DNA of 64,000 nucleotides, from the NCBI GenBank assembly GCA_905221605.1, contig CAJNDS010002353.1:144857-208856 (forward strand). The letters are read 5' to 3'. A model generated the notes under the pieces. The model did no database searches. It worked only from the letters and a program-made list of their open reading frames with translations, and was not told where the DNA came from. Source of the stretch: Symbiodinium natans (taxonomy: Eukaryota > Sar > Dinophyceae > Suessiales > Symbiodiniaceae). A program made the position numbers and the translations under genes. This document shows, piece after piece, positions 1-9,855 of this stretch; position 1 is the first letter of the stretch; each line of letters opens with the position of its first letter.

Positions 1-282
1 AACCCTCAACCCTCAACCCTCAACCCTAAACCCAGGGAGCTTGAATCGCCAGCCCTTCTCCATGCTCAAAAATCCTGACCTTAGACACCCTATAGAGCCC
101 GACTGGCCCTAAACACCTTCCCCTAAAAACACTTGGGGGGGGGGGGGGGGGGGGGGCCGGGTTGAGGATAACCCTAAACCCTAAACCCTAAACCCTAAAA
201 CCTAAACCCTAAACCCCAAACCCTACACCCCAAACCCTAAACCCTGAACCCTAAACCCCAACCCTACACCCTAAACCCTAAA
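1..282. repeat. Degenerate interstitial CCCTAAA telomeric array
   Basis: Two clusters of CCCTAAA and variant units (CCCTCAA, CCCTGAA, CCCCAAA) surround a non-telomeric stretch and a poly-G run at about 136-156. Units are imperfect and both flanks are ordinary sequence, so this is an interstitial array and not a proven chromosome end. Confidence 0.8.
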
Positions 283-287
283 ACAGC

Positions 288-350
288 TTTGGGAGGGAGT
301 TGAGGAATTGCTTGGGGCCGGGGCCACACGGAGAAGCCGGCGTTGGACAC
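288..350 (-). CDS. Candidate internal exon, unknown protein
   Basis: Read on the minus strand, the segment follows a C-rich tract ending in CAG (acceptor CAG|GTG) and is open for 21 codons (VSNAGFSVWPRPQ...). It ends before a possible GC donor at a TTTAGGG-type array. It lies in the arrangement seen throughout the window: CCCTAAA array on the left, array of TTTAGGG variants on the right. No family recognised; the reading frame rests on splice-site fit alone. Confidence 0.3.
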
Positions 351-2469
351 CTGGGGGGAGGGATGTTGAAGAGGGCTCGGGCTTAGGGTTTCGGGCGTAG
401 GGTTCAGGGTTCAGGGCTGGGGGTTTAGGGTTGAGGGCTAAGGTCTTCAGGGTTTAGGGTTTAGGGTTTGGGGTTTGGGGTTTGAGGTTAGGGTTTAGGG
501 TGTAGCGGAAGTGGGGGGGCTGGGGGCGATCCGGGGGTGTACACAGAAGGCGGATCTGGACTCCACCCTCCCCGAAACCCTCAACCCGGATCCTGACCCC
601 TGTTTCAGGGTTTAGGGATCAGAGAGTTGCAGGGTCTAGGGTTTGGAATTTCTAAGAAGCAGCAGCGTGGAATCCATGGACCATACGAACATGTTGGGTG
701 GTTTTCGTGATCTTCGGAAAGGGGCGACAGGGACAATGCCGACAATTGCCTAGGCTGCTGTGCTGCCGCTTTGGTTGCAGCTGGTTGTTTGGACTCTTTT
801 GGCTTCGCACAGCTTGCAAGCAAAGAGAAACGAACAAACGAACCGACGCAACAACGAGAGAGAGAGCAATAGTTTGTAGGGCTTAGGCGCTCGTGGGCTT
901 GGACTAGGGCTTGGGGCGGAAGTCGGCGAGCATAGTCAATAGTTGGCGAGCGTAGTTGCATTGGTCACGTACTAGTGCTCGTCGTAATTCTCAACTCCGT
1001 GTCTACTTCCGGAACTACACCGCTTCAAGCCTCTGAGAAGCCCGATCATGATAAAGCCTGTAACCCCCCAAGCCCTATCATACCCACAACAGCCAAATAT
1101 GAAACCCTGTAACAACATATATATATATAGAGAGAGAGAGACACACCCACACACACCCACACAGAGTGTAGAGCCTCTAAACCCTCAACCCGACTAGCCC
1201 TGGTAGTCCCTGGGCACCCTATTCTAAGGGTAAGCACATGTCCCTTTACGGGCGCTTAAAACTGTGCCCCTTATACACCCCTCACAAATTGAGGGCCCAT
1301 GCATCAGAACCCTTTAAGGGAGGTTGGGGACCACATGAACGGACCATGAAAATTACCCTTAGACTCTACGCCCCACGAGCCCCTAAGTCCAAAGCCTTCC
1401 GGAAGGAGTTGATACCCCCATGCTCGGTTTGCAGTTGTACCTGCAGTCAAGGTCCCAAAAAAAAACCGTGAACTCCAGAATCTGGGCATTTGCCAGAATA
1501 GGGGTACCCCTGACATGCCCCAAGATACGATATTCCTTCCTTATAGAAGGAACCCACAAAGGGTGCCCCTAATGTCAGAATCCCCATCTGGCCTAACATC
1601 GTAAATGGCTTCAGGGCCTTCGAGGGCTTCGGGGAATTTGAGGCTGATCCGACTTTTTCAAGGCTTAACTGTCAAGCTTAGGACCGCGAAGCCTCCGACA
1701 CCCGCCGAACCATCCAAAACAGCCGTTTCGGGCTGCTCAATTTAGTCTAGGGCTTAGGGCTTCCAATCACTTAAGCCCGACATCTTAGCCTTCCAGAAAC
1801 CCCTTTGAAGGCTTAAGGCCCTTGCAAAGCCCCCATTCCCCACTTGGGGTTCAGGGTCTAGGGTTTAGGATGGTTCAGGGCCTTGCAAAGTTCCCATTCC
1901 CAAGGGCACATACCAATGAGTGGGCTGGTAGCCCGGCCACCAGTCCTGGGTGCAAGGAAATGTCAAAGAGGGTTCGTTTTCGACAGAGGACAGGCGGGGG
2001 CGAGGGGCGTTAGAGGACTTACGGAGTTCAGCGGGGTTCGGGGTTAGGAATTTGCTCGAGTGCTGATAGGCTTTGCAGGGTGAAGCTTAATTGCAGGGCT
2101 TCTAGATTTTGCAGGGCACGTAAGGGTCGTCAGGGGCAACTCAATCAAGACCAAAGTGGTGTACGTCAGCCCAGCAGCCCTAAATTTTGCCCTAAATCAA
2201 AAAACAAAAAGCAACTAAGAACCCCCAACCTCTGATAAACTGTGAACCGCATGTGACTCAAACGCTAACCCCTCGGCCCGAACCTTCAGCACCGACACAC
2301 ATATGCCAATCATCAACACATTGGTATGTAGCTGCAAGCCGCATCATGACATGCAGAAGCCCTTTGCTCGCTACCTCCAAGGGTTTAGAGTTGACTGTTT
2401 AGGAATGAGGATATAGGGTTTAGGGATCCCAAACAATAGGCCCCTCCTCCCTACATATCCCCGCCAAGC
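351..2469. other. No supportable gene; arrays and low-complexity DNA
   Basis: Variant TTTAGGG units lie at about 384-502, and TA then GA dinucleotide runs at about 1117-1142. The rest holds scattered single telomeric units. Open frames of 60-118 codons occur on both strands but show no recognisable domain, splice context or composition change. Confidence 0.5.
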
Positions 2470-2519
2470 CTGGCCCACGAAGAGCCGCAGAGTGGCGGCG
2501 ATTTCGGCTCGCAGGTCTC
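2470..2519 (-). CDS. Candidate internal exon, unknown protein
   Basis: Minus strand: acceptor GAAG|GA and donor CAG|GC (a GC donor, as used in the two well-resolved genes of this window). The 50 bases are open as D-L-R-A-E-I-A-A-T-L-R-L-F-V-G-Q, which has the composition of an amphipathic helix. Not assigned to a family. Confidence 0.35.
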
Positions 2520-4397
2520 CTTCAGAAGGAGGGCCCCCGCTATTAGGCTCGGCTGCCCCATGGTGTGCAGGTTATAAGGCTTCCAGCATGGGCTCTTATA
2601 CCCTAGCTCTCTGGAATTCAGATGTATGCACTGCTTGAAGAATACTACCTGGCCTGACTTGCCCAAACCCGAGCCCAACCTGAAGGCTGGATCTACCATT
2701 GAAGAACCCATCCAAAAACTTGAAATTATCTTCCTAATAAGCGGATACAGGGATGATTATCTTCTATTTTCTCGGGGTTCGTAAGCAGATCGTAGGGATT
2801 CGTAAGCAGATAGTTAGTAGGGGTTTAGACATGTTTAGACAGAGAAGATGGGCTCAGCCTTCATAGCGAATGCCGGGTTGGGGTTTATTTAGGTTGCTTC
2901 CGGCTCGTCCTCAAGGGAGGTCTTTTTTTAATCTCAAACGTTATCCATTTACTATTGATAACATGTAAAAAGTCTTGGTGAATAAGTTTGCAGAGATCAT
3001 CTTCGAGAATTTGATTTCATAAGCTTATGTCGCGCAAAAATCTTTTGTCAAAATCCAGAAGTTTGTGTCAGATGTCCGCATGCGCAGAAACGATCCTGGC
3101 ACGCTGCGCTGGTGGTAGGGACGAGGAGGAGCAGCATCAAACTGCGGCGGGGTCGGACATCTACACCGTGCAGCGCAGATGCAGTTACAGGATGTAAACC
3201 ACTAAGAACACAAAGGCGTCCACAAAGGTTCCTTGCAACGTGTGAACATGTTTGGAAATCATGGGCAAAACTTATTGTCATGTAACCGAGGTTGAAACCC
3301 ACGAACCTTGCTGCTTGGCACACGGCGCGAGACATGCCATTTCACTGTGAGCTTCACAGCCGTCTGACCGGCACAAGCAGGGAAAGACCATACTGGAGCG
3401 AGTGCTCATCAAGATTTTGCTTGAGTATAAACTTCTCAGGGTCCTTACCAGCGACAGCTGGGCGAGAACAAGGAAAGGCTTCGCAGGCAATTGCAACAGA
3501 CCCACGAAACAAGCAGTTGGACCCGAAATGATCCGATGGCTTTCCGAAGCTCTAGAGCTTAAGGCAAAAAACTCTAGAAATGAGGGGCCGAATGTCAGTC
3601 ATCGGTTTCTGCTCATAAAAAGAAGCATGTTTGTAGTGATTCCGCGTATATCCTGGAGTCCTGGAGTACCATTATTAAGGATCCAGGCTAAATAATTTAG
3701 CGACCAAACTGTAAACATTTACCCTACAGGTCTACATATTCGCGAAAGGAAATCGTGGGGTTAGGGATATATGCAATAAAAAGTCAGTTGCAGAGCTTGA
3801 CGACCCAGCTAGACGACCTGTCAGGGGTTCAGCTGCAAGGCTTTGCAGAGCCACCATGCCCAGATCTTCCAAAACCCCTTAATTAGAGTATATATTATAT
3901 ATTATATGTTATATATTATATACCCTAATTCATAGTAAGGATCCTTGGTATAGAGAAGGGTATTTTCCTTAGTTAAGGGGTTTGGGAAGATCTGGGTGGT
4001 CTCGCAGAACCCTCGCCGGCGCCTGCCTACCCCAACAGAGGTGACAGGGGTGGCGTGCGGGCTTAGGGCTCAGAACCCCCTCCTTCCCCAAGGCTCCCCT
4101 AAGGTAGGGCGGCTTGTACTATAGGACATGAGTCATATAAGGCTCGCAGGGCTTACTTATCGGTTCAAGGCCCCCCTTCTCCTGCCCAAGTCAACGGCAC
4201 AGAACCCTAGGCTGCCCTCCCCTCCCCCCAGTCCCCTCTCTCCCTAAACCCTAAACCCTCTATCAAACCCTGTAAACCCTATAAACCCTATAAAACCCTG
4301 TAAACCCTATAAACCCTCCATAAAACCCGATAAAACCCTATAACACCCTATAAAACCCTATAGACCCTAGACCCCCTCCCCTGCCACAGAACCCAGC
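2520..4397. other. Gap without a firm gene
   Basis: Unusually free of telomeric arrays until about 4240, then CCCTATAAA/CCCTAAA variants at 4241-4375. It holds the inverted-repeat element at 3859-3996. A plus-strand open stretch at about 3362-3690 (S-D-R-H-K-Q-G-K-T-I-L-E-R-V) could be an exon, but I found no second support. Confidence 0.45.
3859..3996. mobile_element. Inverted-repeat element, family I (copy 1)
   Basis: The ends are imperfect inverted repeats: CCCAGATCTTCCAAAACCCC at the left, its complement (one mismatch) at the right. The centre is AT-rich with nested TATATTATATA palindromes. A second copy with the same ends and the same GGATCCT core lies at 19286-19439. No protein is encoded, so this is a non-autonomous (MITE-like) element. 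Confidence 0.75.
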
Positions 4398-4467
4398 CTC
4401 CGGAATTCACCCGAATCCGCAGCCGATCGCAACGCTGGAGGGCGAAGTCCGCCGGCATCGTCGGATC
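4398..4467 (-). CDS. Candidate internal exon, unknown protein
   Basis: Minus strand: acceptor CTCAG|GAT, 23 open codons (DPTMPADFALQRCDRLRIRV..., ending NSG), then GGAG|GC donor. It is bracketed by CCCTAAA-type units on the left and TTTAGGG units on the right. It may belong to one long minus-strand gene whose exons run from about 11.07 kb down to here. I do not recognise the protein. Confidence 0.4.
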
Positions 4468-4827
4468 CTGAGCGTCCCGGGTTTAGGGTTTAGGGTTTAG
4501 GGTTCATTGTTCCCCCCCCCCCCCCGCAGCCCAAAAAAACTTCGGATTTGGGGATTGGGGACGAGGATTTATAAGGGTTTAGGGTTGAGATGTTCCCCCT
4601 TTTCCTAACAGTCCTTAAATGGGCTTGTAGACCCCCCCTTTATATATGGGGTTTTACGATATGAAGGCGTACCTGACTCAGGTCCTGCTTATAGTCTATT
4701 TTAGGGGTCCCCCCCTCCCTACACGTCCGCAAAAGGCACTGTGTCGCAGCTGCTTGCGGGCCCAAGCACTCCCTATAATCAAGTGGGAGGTTTCGGGTTT
4801 AGGGTACCTGGAAACAAGGTACGATCT

Positions 4828-4916
4828 AAACCCTAAACCCTAAACCCTAAACCCTAAACCCTAAACCCTAAACCCTAAACCCTAAACCCTAAACCCTAAA
4901 CCCTAAACCCTAAACC
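4828..4916. repeat. CCCTAAA telomeric array
   Basis: About 12 near-perfect CCCTAAA units lie immediately left of a candidate exon. A TTTAGGG array in the opposite orientation lies right of it (4976-5047). Confidence 0.95.
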
Positions 4917-4919
4917 TCC

Positions 4920-4970
4920 CTTGGCGGCTTCCCAGCTCTGCGGACTCTGCAGGGGTACCAGGAGGCACCC
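4920..4970 (-). CDS. Candidate short exon between inverted telomeric arrays
   Basis: Minus strand: acceptor CCCCCAG|G, then open as GCLLVPLQSPQSWEAAK. The 3' end is uncertain (a GA donor would fit). The flanks are the CCCTAAA array at 4828-4916 and the TTTAGGG array at 4976-5047. No family match. Confidence 0.3.
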
Positions 4971-4975
4971 CTGGG

Positions 4976-5047
4976 GGTTTAGGGTTTAGGGTTTAGGGTT
5001 TAGGGTTTAGGGTTTAAGGTTTAGGGTTTAGGGCTTAGGGTTTAGGG
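4976..5047. repeat. TTTAGGG telomeric array
   Basis: About ten TTTAGGG units, inverted relative to the array on the other side of the candidate exon at 4920-4970. Looser G-rich variants continue to about 5275. Confidence 0.9.
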
Positions 5048-5548
5048 CCCTTTCTCTTCAAGATATCACCCCCAGCCAGGTTCCTGCGGAAGGGGCTCTC
5101 CTACAGTCCATTCTTAGGGTTTAGCAGCTTAGGGTTTGGGAGTTTAGGGTTTGGGGGGTTTACGAGTTTGGGGGTTTCGGTTTAGGGGCTTAGGGTTTAG
5201 GATTTCGGGATTAGGGTTTGCGGGCTTACGGTTTAGGTTTTTGTTTTTTGGGTATAGGGTTTAGGGCTTGAAGTAGCTTACTATTGGAGTCCAGGCTAAT
5301 GGCTCCTGTACTATTTCGCAGTGTATATGAGGAGTCCCTCAATGGTCATAAACTCCCATGGTCATAAGAAGAAGTAGTGTCAGTGATCGCCATCGCTGGC
5401 GGTGGTGCCCTCATCAGCAGCATCATCATCGTACTCAAGTTGACGCTCCGATTCGACATCGTATTCATGTTCATCGTTCTCTTCATAGTGGCAATTCAAA
5501 GTACATCCGGGAAACCCTTCTCAAATTCGGAACAACACGAATGTTCAT

Positions 5549-5652
5549 CTAGACCCAAGAGTAGCCGGGGAATGAAAAGCTTGCCTTCTTGGCTTAAGGG
5601 GCTTATCAGGGAACATACGCCCTAAAAAGGAGGAAAAACCTACTCTGCTAGT
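5549..5652. mobile_element. Inverted-repeat element, family C (degenerate copy)
   Basis: Starts CTAGACCCAAGAGTAGCC and ends CCTACTCTGCTAG, matching the ends of the family C element in the RCC1-like gene (39518-39705) and the copy at 44289-44372. About 100 bp, non-coding. Confidence 0.55.
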
Positions 5653-5754
5653 AACCCTAAACCCTAAACCCTAAACCCTAAACCCTAAACCCTAAACCCT
5701 ATATCTTGAACCCTAAGCCCCACACCCTAAACCCTCCCAAAAGAACTCCTCGAC

Positions 5755-5832
5755 CTCGGAACTGTGGCCGAGAGGCGCAGCTGCAGGTGACAAAGGATGG
5801 GCCGGAGAGCACGGAACAGGAAGGAAGCAAAC
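5755..5832 (-). CDS. Candidate internal exon, unknown protein
   Basis: Minus strand: acceptor CCAGAG|GTT and donor CGAG|GT. Two frames stay open, one reading A-S-F-L-F-R-A-L-R-P-I-L-C-H-L. The correct frame cannot be chosen here. A CCCTAAA array lies on the left (5652-5700) and TTTAGGG units on the right (5845-5872). Confidence 0.28.
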
Positions 5833-6059
5833 CTCTGGCAGAAGGGTGTTTAGGGTTTAGGGTTTAGGGTTACAAGGAGTCTATTGTTCAGGGTGGGGTT
5901 TCGGGCTTTGCCCTAAACCCGGAGAAGGTTCAGGGCTTTTCGGGGTTTGGGTCTCGCAGTCTCGCAGATCTTTCAGCACAGGTCAACTCAGGCTGCAGGT
6001 CACTATAGTCAAAGTCCCGAGCCCTACAAGCCTGGAAATCAAGGTTTTGGCTCTAGCCC

Positions 6060-6459
6060 CTAGCCCCCAACCCTAAACCCTCAACCTCTACACCCCCAAG
6101 CCCTAACCCCTAAACCCCTAAACCCCTAAACCCCTAAACCCCGAAACCCCGAAACCCCGAAACCCCTAAACCCCTAAACCCCTAAACCCCTCAACCCCTA
6201 CCCTAAACCCCTAAAGCTCTACACCCTTGAACCCTGAACCTTGAAACCCCTAAAGCTCTATACCCTTGAACCCTGAACCTTGAAACCCCTAAGCCCCTGA
6301 ACCCCTAAACCCCTGAACCTTGAAACCCCTTATAAGCCCCTCAACCCCTGAAACCCCTAAACCCCTCGACCCCTACACCCCTAAACCCCAAACCCGAAAC
6401 CCCAAACCCTAAACCCTAAACTCCAAACCCTTAAACCTCTGAACCCTAAGCCCCTAAGC
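6060..6459. repeat. Variant telomeric array (CCCTAAA / CCCCTAAA / CCCCGAAA)
   Basis: About 400 bp of seven- and eight-base variants, with locally homogenised sub-blocks (CCCCTAAA at 6112-6190 and a block built on CTTGAACC). This suggests slippage or unequal exchange after the original array formed. Confidence 0.85.
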
Positions 6460-6524
6460 CCCGAAGTGCAGTCCACGCAGCCCGTGGCTGGCATCCGGAG
6501 CGAGCTGGAAGGGCACAGGGTCAC
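6460..6524 (-). CDS. Candidate internal exon, unknown protein
   Basis: Minus strand: acceptor CTAAG|GTG and donor GGG|GC. Reads VTLCPSSSLRMPATGCVDCT, with three cysteines. Array on both sides in the usual inverted arrangement. No family recognised. Confidence 0.33.
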
Positions 6525-6883
6525 CTTAGGGGGGTTTAGGGTTTAGGGTTTAGGATTTAGGGTTTAGGGTTTAGGGTTTAGGGCCTAGCTTTGAAGGTCC
6601 AGGCTTGTTTGTTGAGGTTTCGGGCGTTAGGGGGCTTCAGGTTTAAGGGGTTTAAGGACTCAGAGTTTGGGGATTTGGGGGGAGCCATACGCCCTCTTCA
6701 GACATAAGGTCTCAAACCCCAAGACCGTCGCCCCTGGGCCAAAACCCTAAACCCTAAACCCAAAGCCCCCCCACCCACCCCCCACGTGCCAACCCTACAC
6801 CCTAAACCCTAATCCCTAAACCCGAAACCCTGAACCCTAAACCCTAAACCCTGAACCCTGAACCCTAAAATCATCATCCGGTC

Positions 6884-6923
6884 CAGGCGCGAACTGCTCC
6901 AAGGTCAGGGCGCCGCTGATGTC
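6884..6923 (-). CDS. Candidate short exon, unknown protein
   Basis: Minus strand: acceptor GTGAAG|GAC and donor CCTG|GA. Reads DISGALTLEQFAP. The donor dinucleotide equals the first two exon bases, as in the introner-split genes. CCCTAAA-type array on the left, TTTAGGG on the right. Confidence 0.33.
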
Positions 6924-8086
6924 CTTCACAGGCCCCAAGCCCTACAAACCCCTAGGGTTTAGGGTTTAGGGCTAGGATTTAGGATTTAGGGTCCGAAGCC
7001 CTAAACCCCAACCCTAAACCCTAAACCCCACTCAGGTTTATAAGGCTTCGGGTTTACAGGCTTAGCTAGTGATGGACGACATTCAGAGAACGGACAAAGT
7101 AGAAAATCTACCCAGAATAAAAACGCTTACCTATCTTAAGGAAAGGTCTTTTTAGAGGGTTACGTTCGTATGTTGTTATTAATGCCCTTCCCCTATGATA
7201 TGTATTGACTCCAGGGGATATACGGCATGAGAAAACCGAACGCATGAACACCATAAGTTGCGCAAAACCCCTGCTCTTGCAATTCTCTTCGTAATTCATG
7301 CCTTTCATGCGCATTCATGAGGGCCCTTTGCAAGAAATACGAATGGAACGAATGCGCGAATATACTACTAGATCAGCCAAAAGGTGCCCTCCAGTGACCC
7401 TTGTTCGTTTGCAAGATACCAAGGAACGGATGGGAGCTCAGGAAAACCTGTATAATTCTTGGGGGAGTTCTCTTCGTCTTCTTCTCTCAGCTATTTATCT
7501 CGCCAGGGAACACCATCAATACAGTACAAATATTAACATCTAAACGTACAATCATCAGTTGCTCTATTAGGCTTTTGTTACGTTCACTTCTTCTTTGCGT
7601 GTGCTCGTTGCTCTCTTTCTTCATTTCTATTCGTATTCTTTGGAAGGGTTGCAATACGGGCTCAAGCCGGCTTTGGGGCGGGGGGGGGGGGCTGTAAGGT
7701 TTGGAGAACGTGCTGAGGGGGGGGGGGGGGGGGGGGGGGGGCGGTTCGACACGATTTTGGGGGCTTGGCGGCCGAATGGCTGCACTTTATGCGTTTTGAA
7801 GTTTGTAGGGTTTTTTGGATTAAGGTTGGGGGTTAGGGCTAAGGACTTGTGGGGTTTACAGGGCTAAGGTTGGGCGTTTAGGGTTTAGGACTTTCGGGGT
7901 TTTCAGGGTAATATAGGGTTTGCAGGGTTTGTAGGGTTTACAGGGTTTATAGAAACCCTAAACCCTAAACCCTAATAAACCCTAAACCCTAAACCCTAAA
8001 CCCTAAACCCTAAACCCTAAACCCTAAACCCTTATAGGGTTTATAGGGTTTTTGGAGTTGAGGTCTGGGGGAGGGGGCGTTGCGAC
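6924..8086. other. Gap: arrays and an array-free stretch
   Basis: Between 7040 and 7680 there is array-free sequence with short open frames on both strands and no recognisable protein. Poly-G runs lie at 7680-7690 and 7718-7741. A CCCTAAA array at 7953-8033 precedes the next candidate exon. Confidence 0.5.
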
Positions 8087-8158
8087 CCAGGGCCCCCCGC
8101 CGGCGAGAGGGCAAAGTCCAGCCGAAAGCTGAGCCGGTTGCTCAGGTAGCGGTCGGCC
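8087..8158 (-). CDS. Candidate internal exon, unknown protein
   Basis: Minus strand: acceptor TGAG|G and donor CTGG|GT. Reads ADRYLSNRLSFRLDFALSPA, a strongly protein-like composition. It sits between a CCCTAAA array (7953-8033) and a long TTTAGGG array (8165-8277). No family assigned. Confidence 0.42.
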
Positions 8159-8164
8159 CTCAGA

Positions 8165-8277
8165 GGGGTTTAGGGTTTAGTTTAGGGTTTAGGGTTTAGG
8201 GTTTAGGGTTTAGGGTTTAGGGTTTAGGGTTTAGGGTTTAGGGTTTAGGGTTTAGGGTTTAGGGTTGAGGGTTTAGG
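8165..8277. repeat. TTTAGGG telomeric array
   Basis: About 15 near-perfect units, right flank of the exon at 8087-8158. Confidence 0.95.
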
Positions 8278-8280
8278 GAT

Positions 8281-8440
8281 ATAGGGAGGACCCCTAGACT
8301 AGGAGGGGCCCTTAATAAAGCTTATTCCCTACATAAACCCTAGAGGTATACAGTCCCTTTTTACCGAAGTAGCCCCTAATCACCCGCAAATAGCCCCTAA
8401 GGTCCCGTAAATAACCCCTTGATCCCTGAAAAGGGTCACT
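8281..8440. mobile_element. Element of family F (degenerate)
   Basis: Shares the block order GGAGGACCCCTA, GAGGGGCCCTTAA, TAGCCCCTAA and CCCTGAAAAGGG with intron 10 of the ankyrin gene (51405-51754). Non-coding. Confidence 0.5.
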
Positions 8441-8602
8441 GCTTTAAAGGCTTCCTAAACCCTCAGCCCCATAAACCCTGCAGAATTAGGAAATCCTTTC
8501 TGACTTCTTTGATTTCTGGTCTCTTCGGAGTCACTGATAGAATGCGTTTTTGGGAAGTCCCTGATATACTACCCCCACCCATCCCCCCCCCTCCCCCCAC
8601 AG

Positions 8603-8664
8603 TTCTTGGGCCTAAACCCTAAACCCTAAACCCCAAACCCGAAACCCTAAACCCTTCTTGGGCC
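8603..8664. repeat. Telomeric array bounded by a 10-bp direct duplication
   Basis: TTCTTGGGCC occurs exactly at 8603-8612 and 8655-8664, with only CCCTAAA and variants between. This looks like array insertion with duplication of the target. Confidence 0.8.
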
Positions 8665-8689
8665 CCCCTAGAAACCCCTCAACTCCCAT

Positions 8690-8724
8690 CTGCGATCTGG
8701 AGGCTGGATGCCTGCGAAGGAGTC
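8690..8724 (-). CDS. Weak candidate exon
   Basis: Minus strand: acceptor GTCGCAG|GAC, then about 35 open bases (DSFAGIQPPDR). The 3' boundary is unclear. Kept because it sits in the same array context and the same strand as its neighbours. Confidence 0.22.
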
Positions 8725-8913
8725 CTGCGACAGAACAGTACTTACGGCGCGCCCATGTGTGTGTGGGGGGAGTCAAGAATCCCTTTGTAGGCCAGAGGGT
8801 TTAGGGTTTAGGGTTTAGGGTTGCTTCGGAACTCGTTGAGCTTGTGTAATATGGGGTCGGCTCGTTCTTGGATGTTACTGTGCTACTACTGCTACTAGGA
8901 TGACTCTTTGTAT

Positions 8914-9132
8914 TCCCCAGTAACCCAGATTATGATAAGGGCACCCTCTGTTGGGGTTGGCTACTTTCTATAAGGGAACCTTGAACCAAGGAACTTGGCT
9001 GCACTCAGAAGGGTAGCTATAAATGAAATTTTTAGCTGCCTTCTTAAGAAACCCAAAAAGGCTAAGGATCTAAAGTTACAGTAAAGCACCCCAAAGGGAA
9101 AAGCAAGGAAAAAGGGCACCACTGGGCTCCCA
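8914..9132. mobile_element. Family A introner-like element with a nested J element
   Basis: The ends match family A (CCCAGTAACC... left, ...CACTGGGCTCCCA right) with the family's inner motifs ATAAGGGCACCC and AAGGGAACCTTGAACCA. It is longer than the usual 110-120 bp because element J (8994-9096) sits inside it. Confidence 0.8.
8994..9096 (+). mobile_element. Element J, copy 1 (about 105 bp, no terminal inverted repeat)
   Basis: Starts CTTGGCTGCACTCAGAAGGG and ends GTAAAGCACCCCAAAG. Two further copies (22045-22157, 56328-56439) are very similar over their whole length. Internal hairpin: AGAAGGGTAGCTA pairs imperfectly with TAGCTGCCTTCT. No terminal inverted repeat and no coding capacity; it could be a SINE-like or structured-RNA-derived repeat. 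Confidence 0.8.
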
Positions 9133-9332
9133 AGCCTTTGTAGCCTCGGAGGGTGGAGCCGAGGCTGTTGTTAAGACTCGACTCTTTGGGGTCAAGGGTG
9201 AGGCTTAGGTGTGCAGGTAATCAGCAAAAAAAACAGGTGTGCTGGGGTCTTTGTCGTTTTTTTTCTGGGATTTTTGCATAAACCCTAAACTCCCGAAACC
9301 CTAAACCCTAAACCCTAGACCCAAAAAGGCAC

Positions 9333-9414
9333 CTTTCGGGTTGGTTCGTGCTGCGGACAAGAGGCCAGGGCGGTGATGGCGTAGGTGCCGAAGGGGTTGA
9401 ACTGCATCTCCGAC
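9333..9414 (-). CDS. Candidate internal exon, unknown protein
   Basis: Minus strand: acceptor TGTCAG|GTC and donor GAAAG|GT, with the donor dinucleotide repeating the exon start. One frame reads MQFNPFGTYAITALASCPQH, the other open frame is less protein-like. CCCTAAA units on both sides. Probably in the same gene as 9664-9748, but the joining phase is unresolved. Confidence 0.42.
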
Positions 9415-9663
9415 CTGACACCCCTATAAACCTTAGGAACCCCTCTATATAAACCCCTCCAAACCCTGGAAACCCCCCAAACCGGCCTAAACCCCTGCAA
9501 ACCCTAGAAACCCTAGAAAACCCTTCCATACCCTACTAAACCCTACAAAACCCCTATAAACCCTAAACCCGAAACCCTAACCCCTGGCCCCTAAACCCTA
9601 ACCCCTAAACCCCTAAACCCCAACCCCCTAAACCCTAAACCCTAAACCCTAAACCCCTGTGAC

Positions 9664-9748
9664 TTCGGTGGGGTTCTTCAGAGAGGCCCTCTGGGACTCA
9701 GGAGCTCTGAGGGCCACGCAAGTTGGATTTCCCTCTGCTGTGCTCACC
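9664..9748 (-). CDS. Candidate internal exon, unknown protein
   Basis: Minus strand: acceptor GCAAG|G and donor GAA|GTC. Only one frame is open, reading VSTAEGNPTCVALRAPESQR and on to LKNPTE. CCCTAAA array on the left (9540-9655), TTTAGGG array on the right (9757-9855). Family not recognised. Confidence 0.45.
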
Positions 9749-9756
9749 CTTGCTGG

Positions 9757-9855
9757 GGTTTAGGGTTTAGGGTTTAGGGTTTAGGGTTTAGGGTTTAGGG
9801 TTTAGGGTCTAGGGTCTAGGGTTTAGGGTTTAGGGTTTAGGGTTTAGGGTTTAGG
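9757..9855. repeat. TTTAGGG telomeric array
   Basis: About 14 units, right flank of the exon at 9664-9748. Confidence 0.95.

Noticed and set aside
1-290. Window start as a true chromosome end
   Set aside because: Units are degenerate, short and interrupted by ordinary sequence; similar arrays occur dozens of times inside the window.
4828-9855. Regular arrays separated by unique segments, superficially like CRISPR repeats and spacers
   Set aside because: Units are contiguous 7-mers of telomeric type, unique segments vary widely in length, and the context is eukaryotic.
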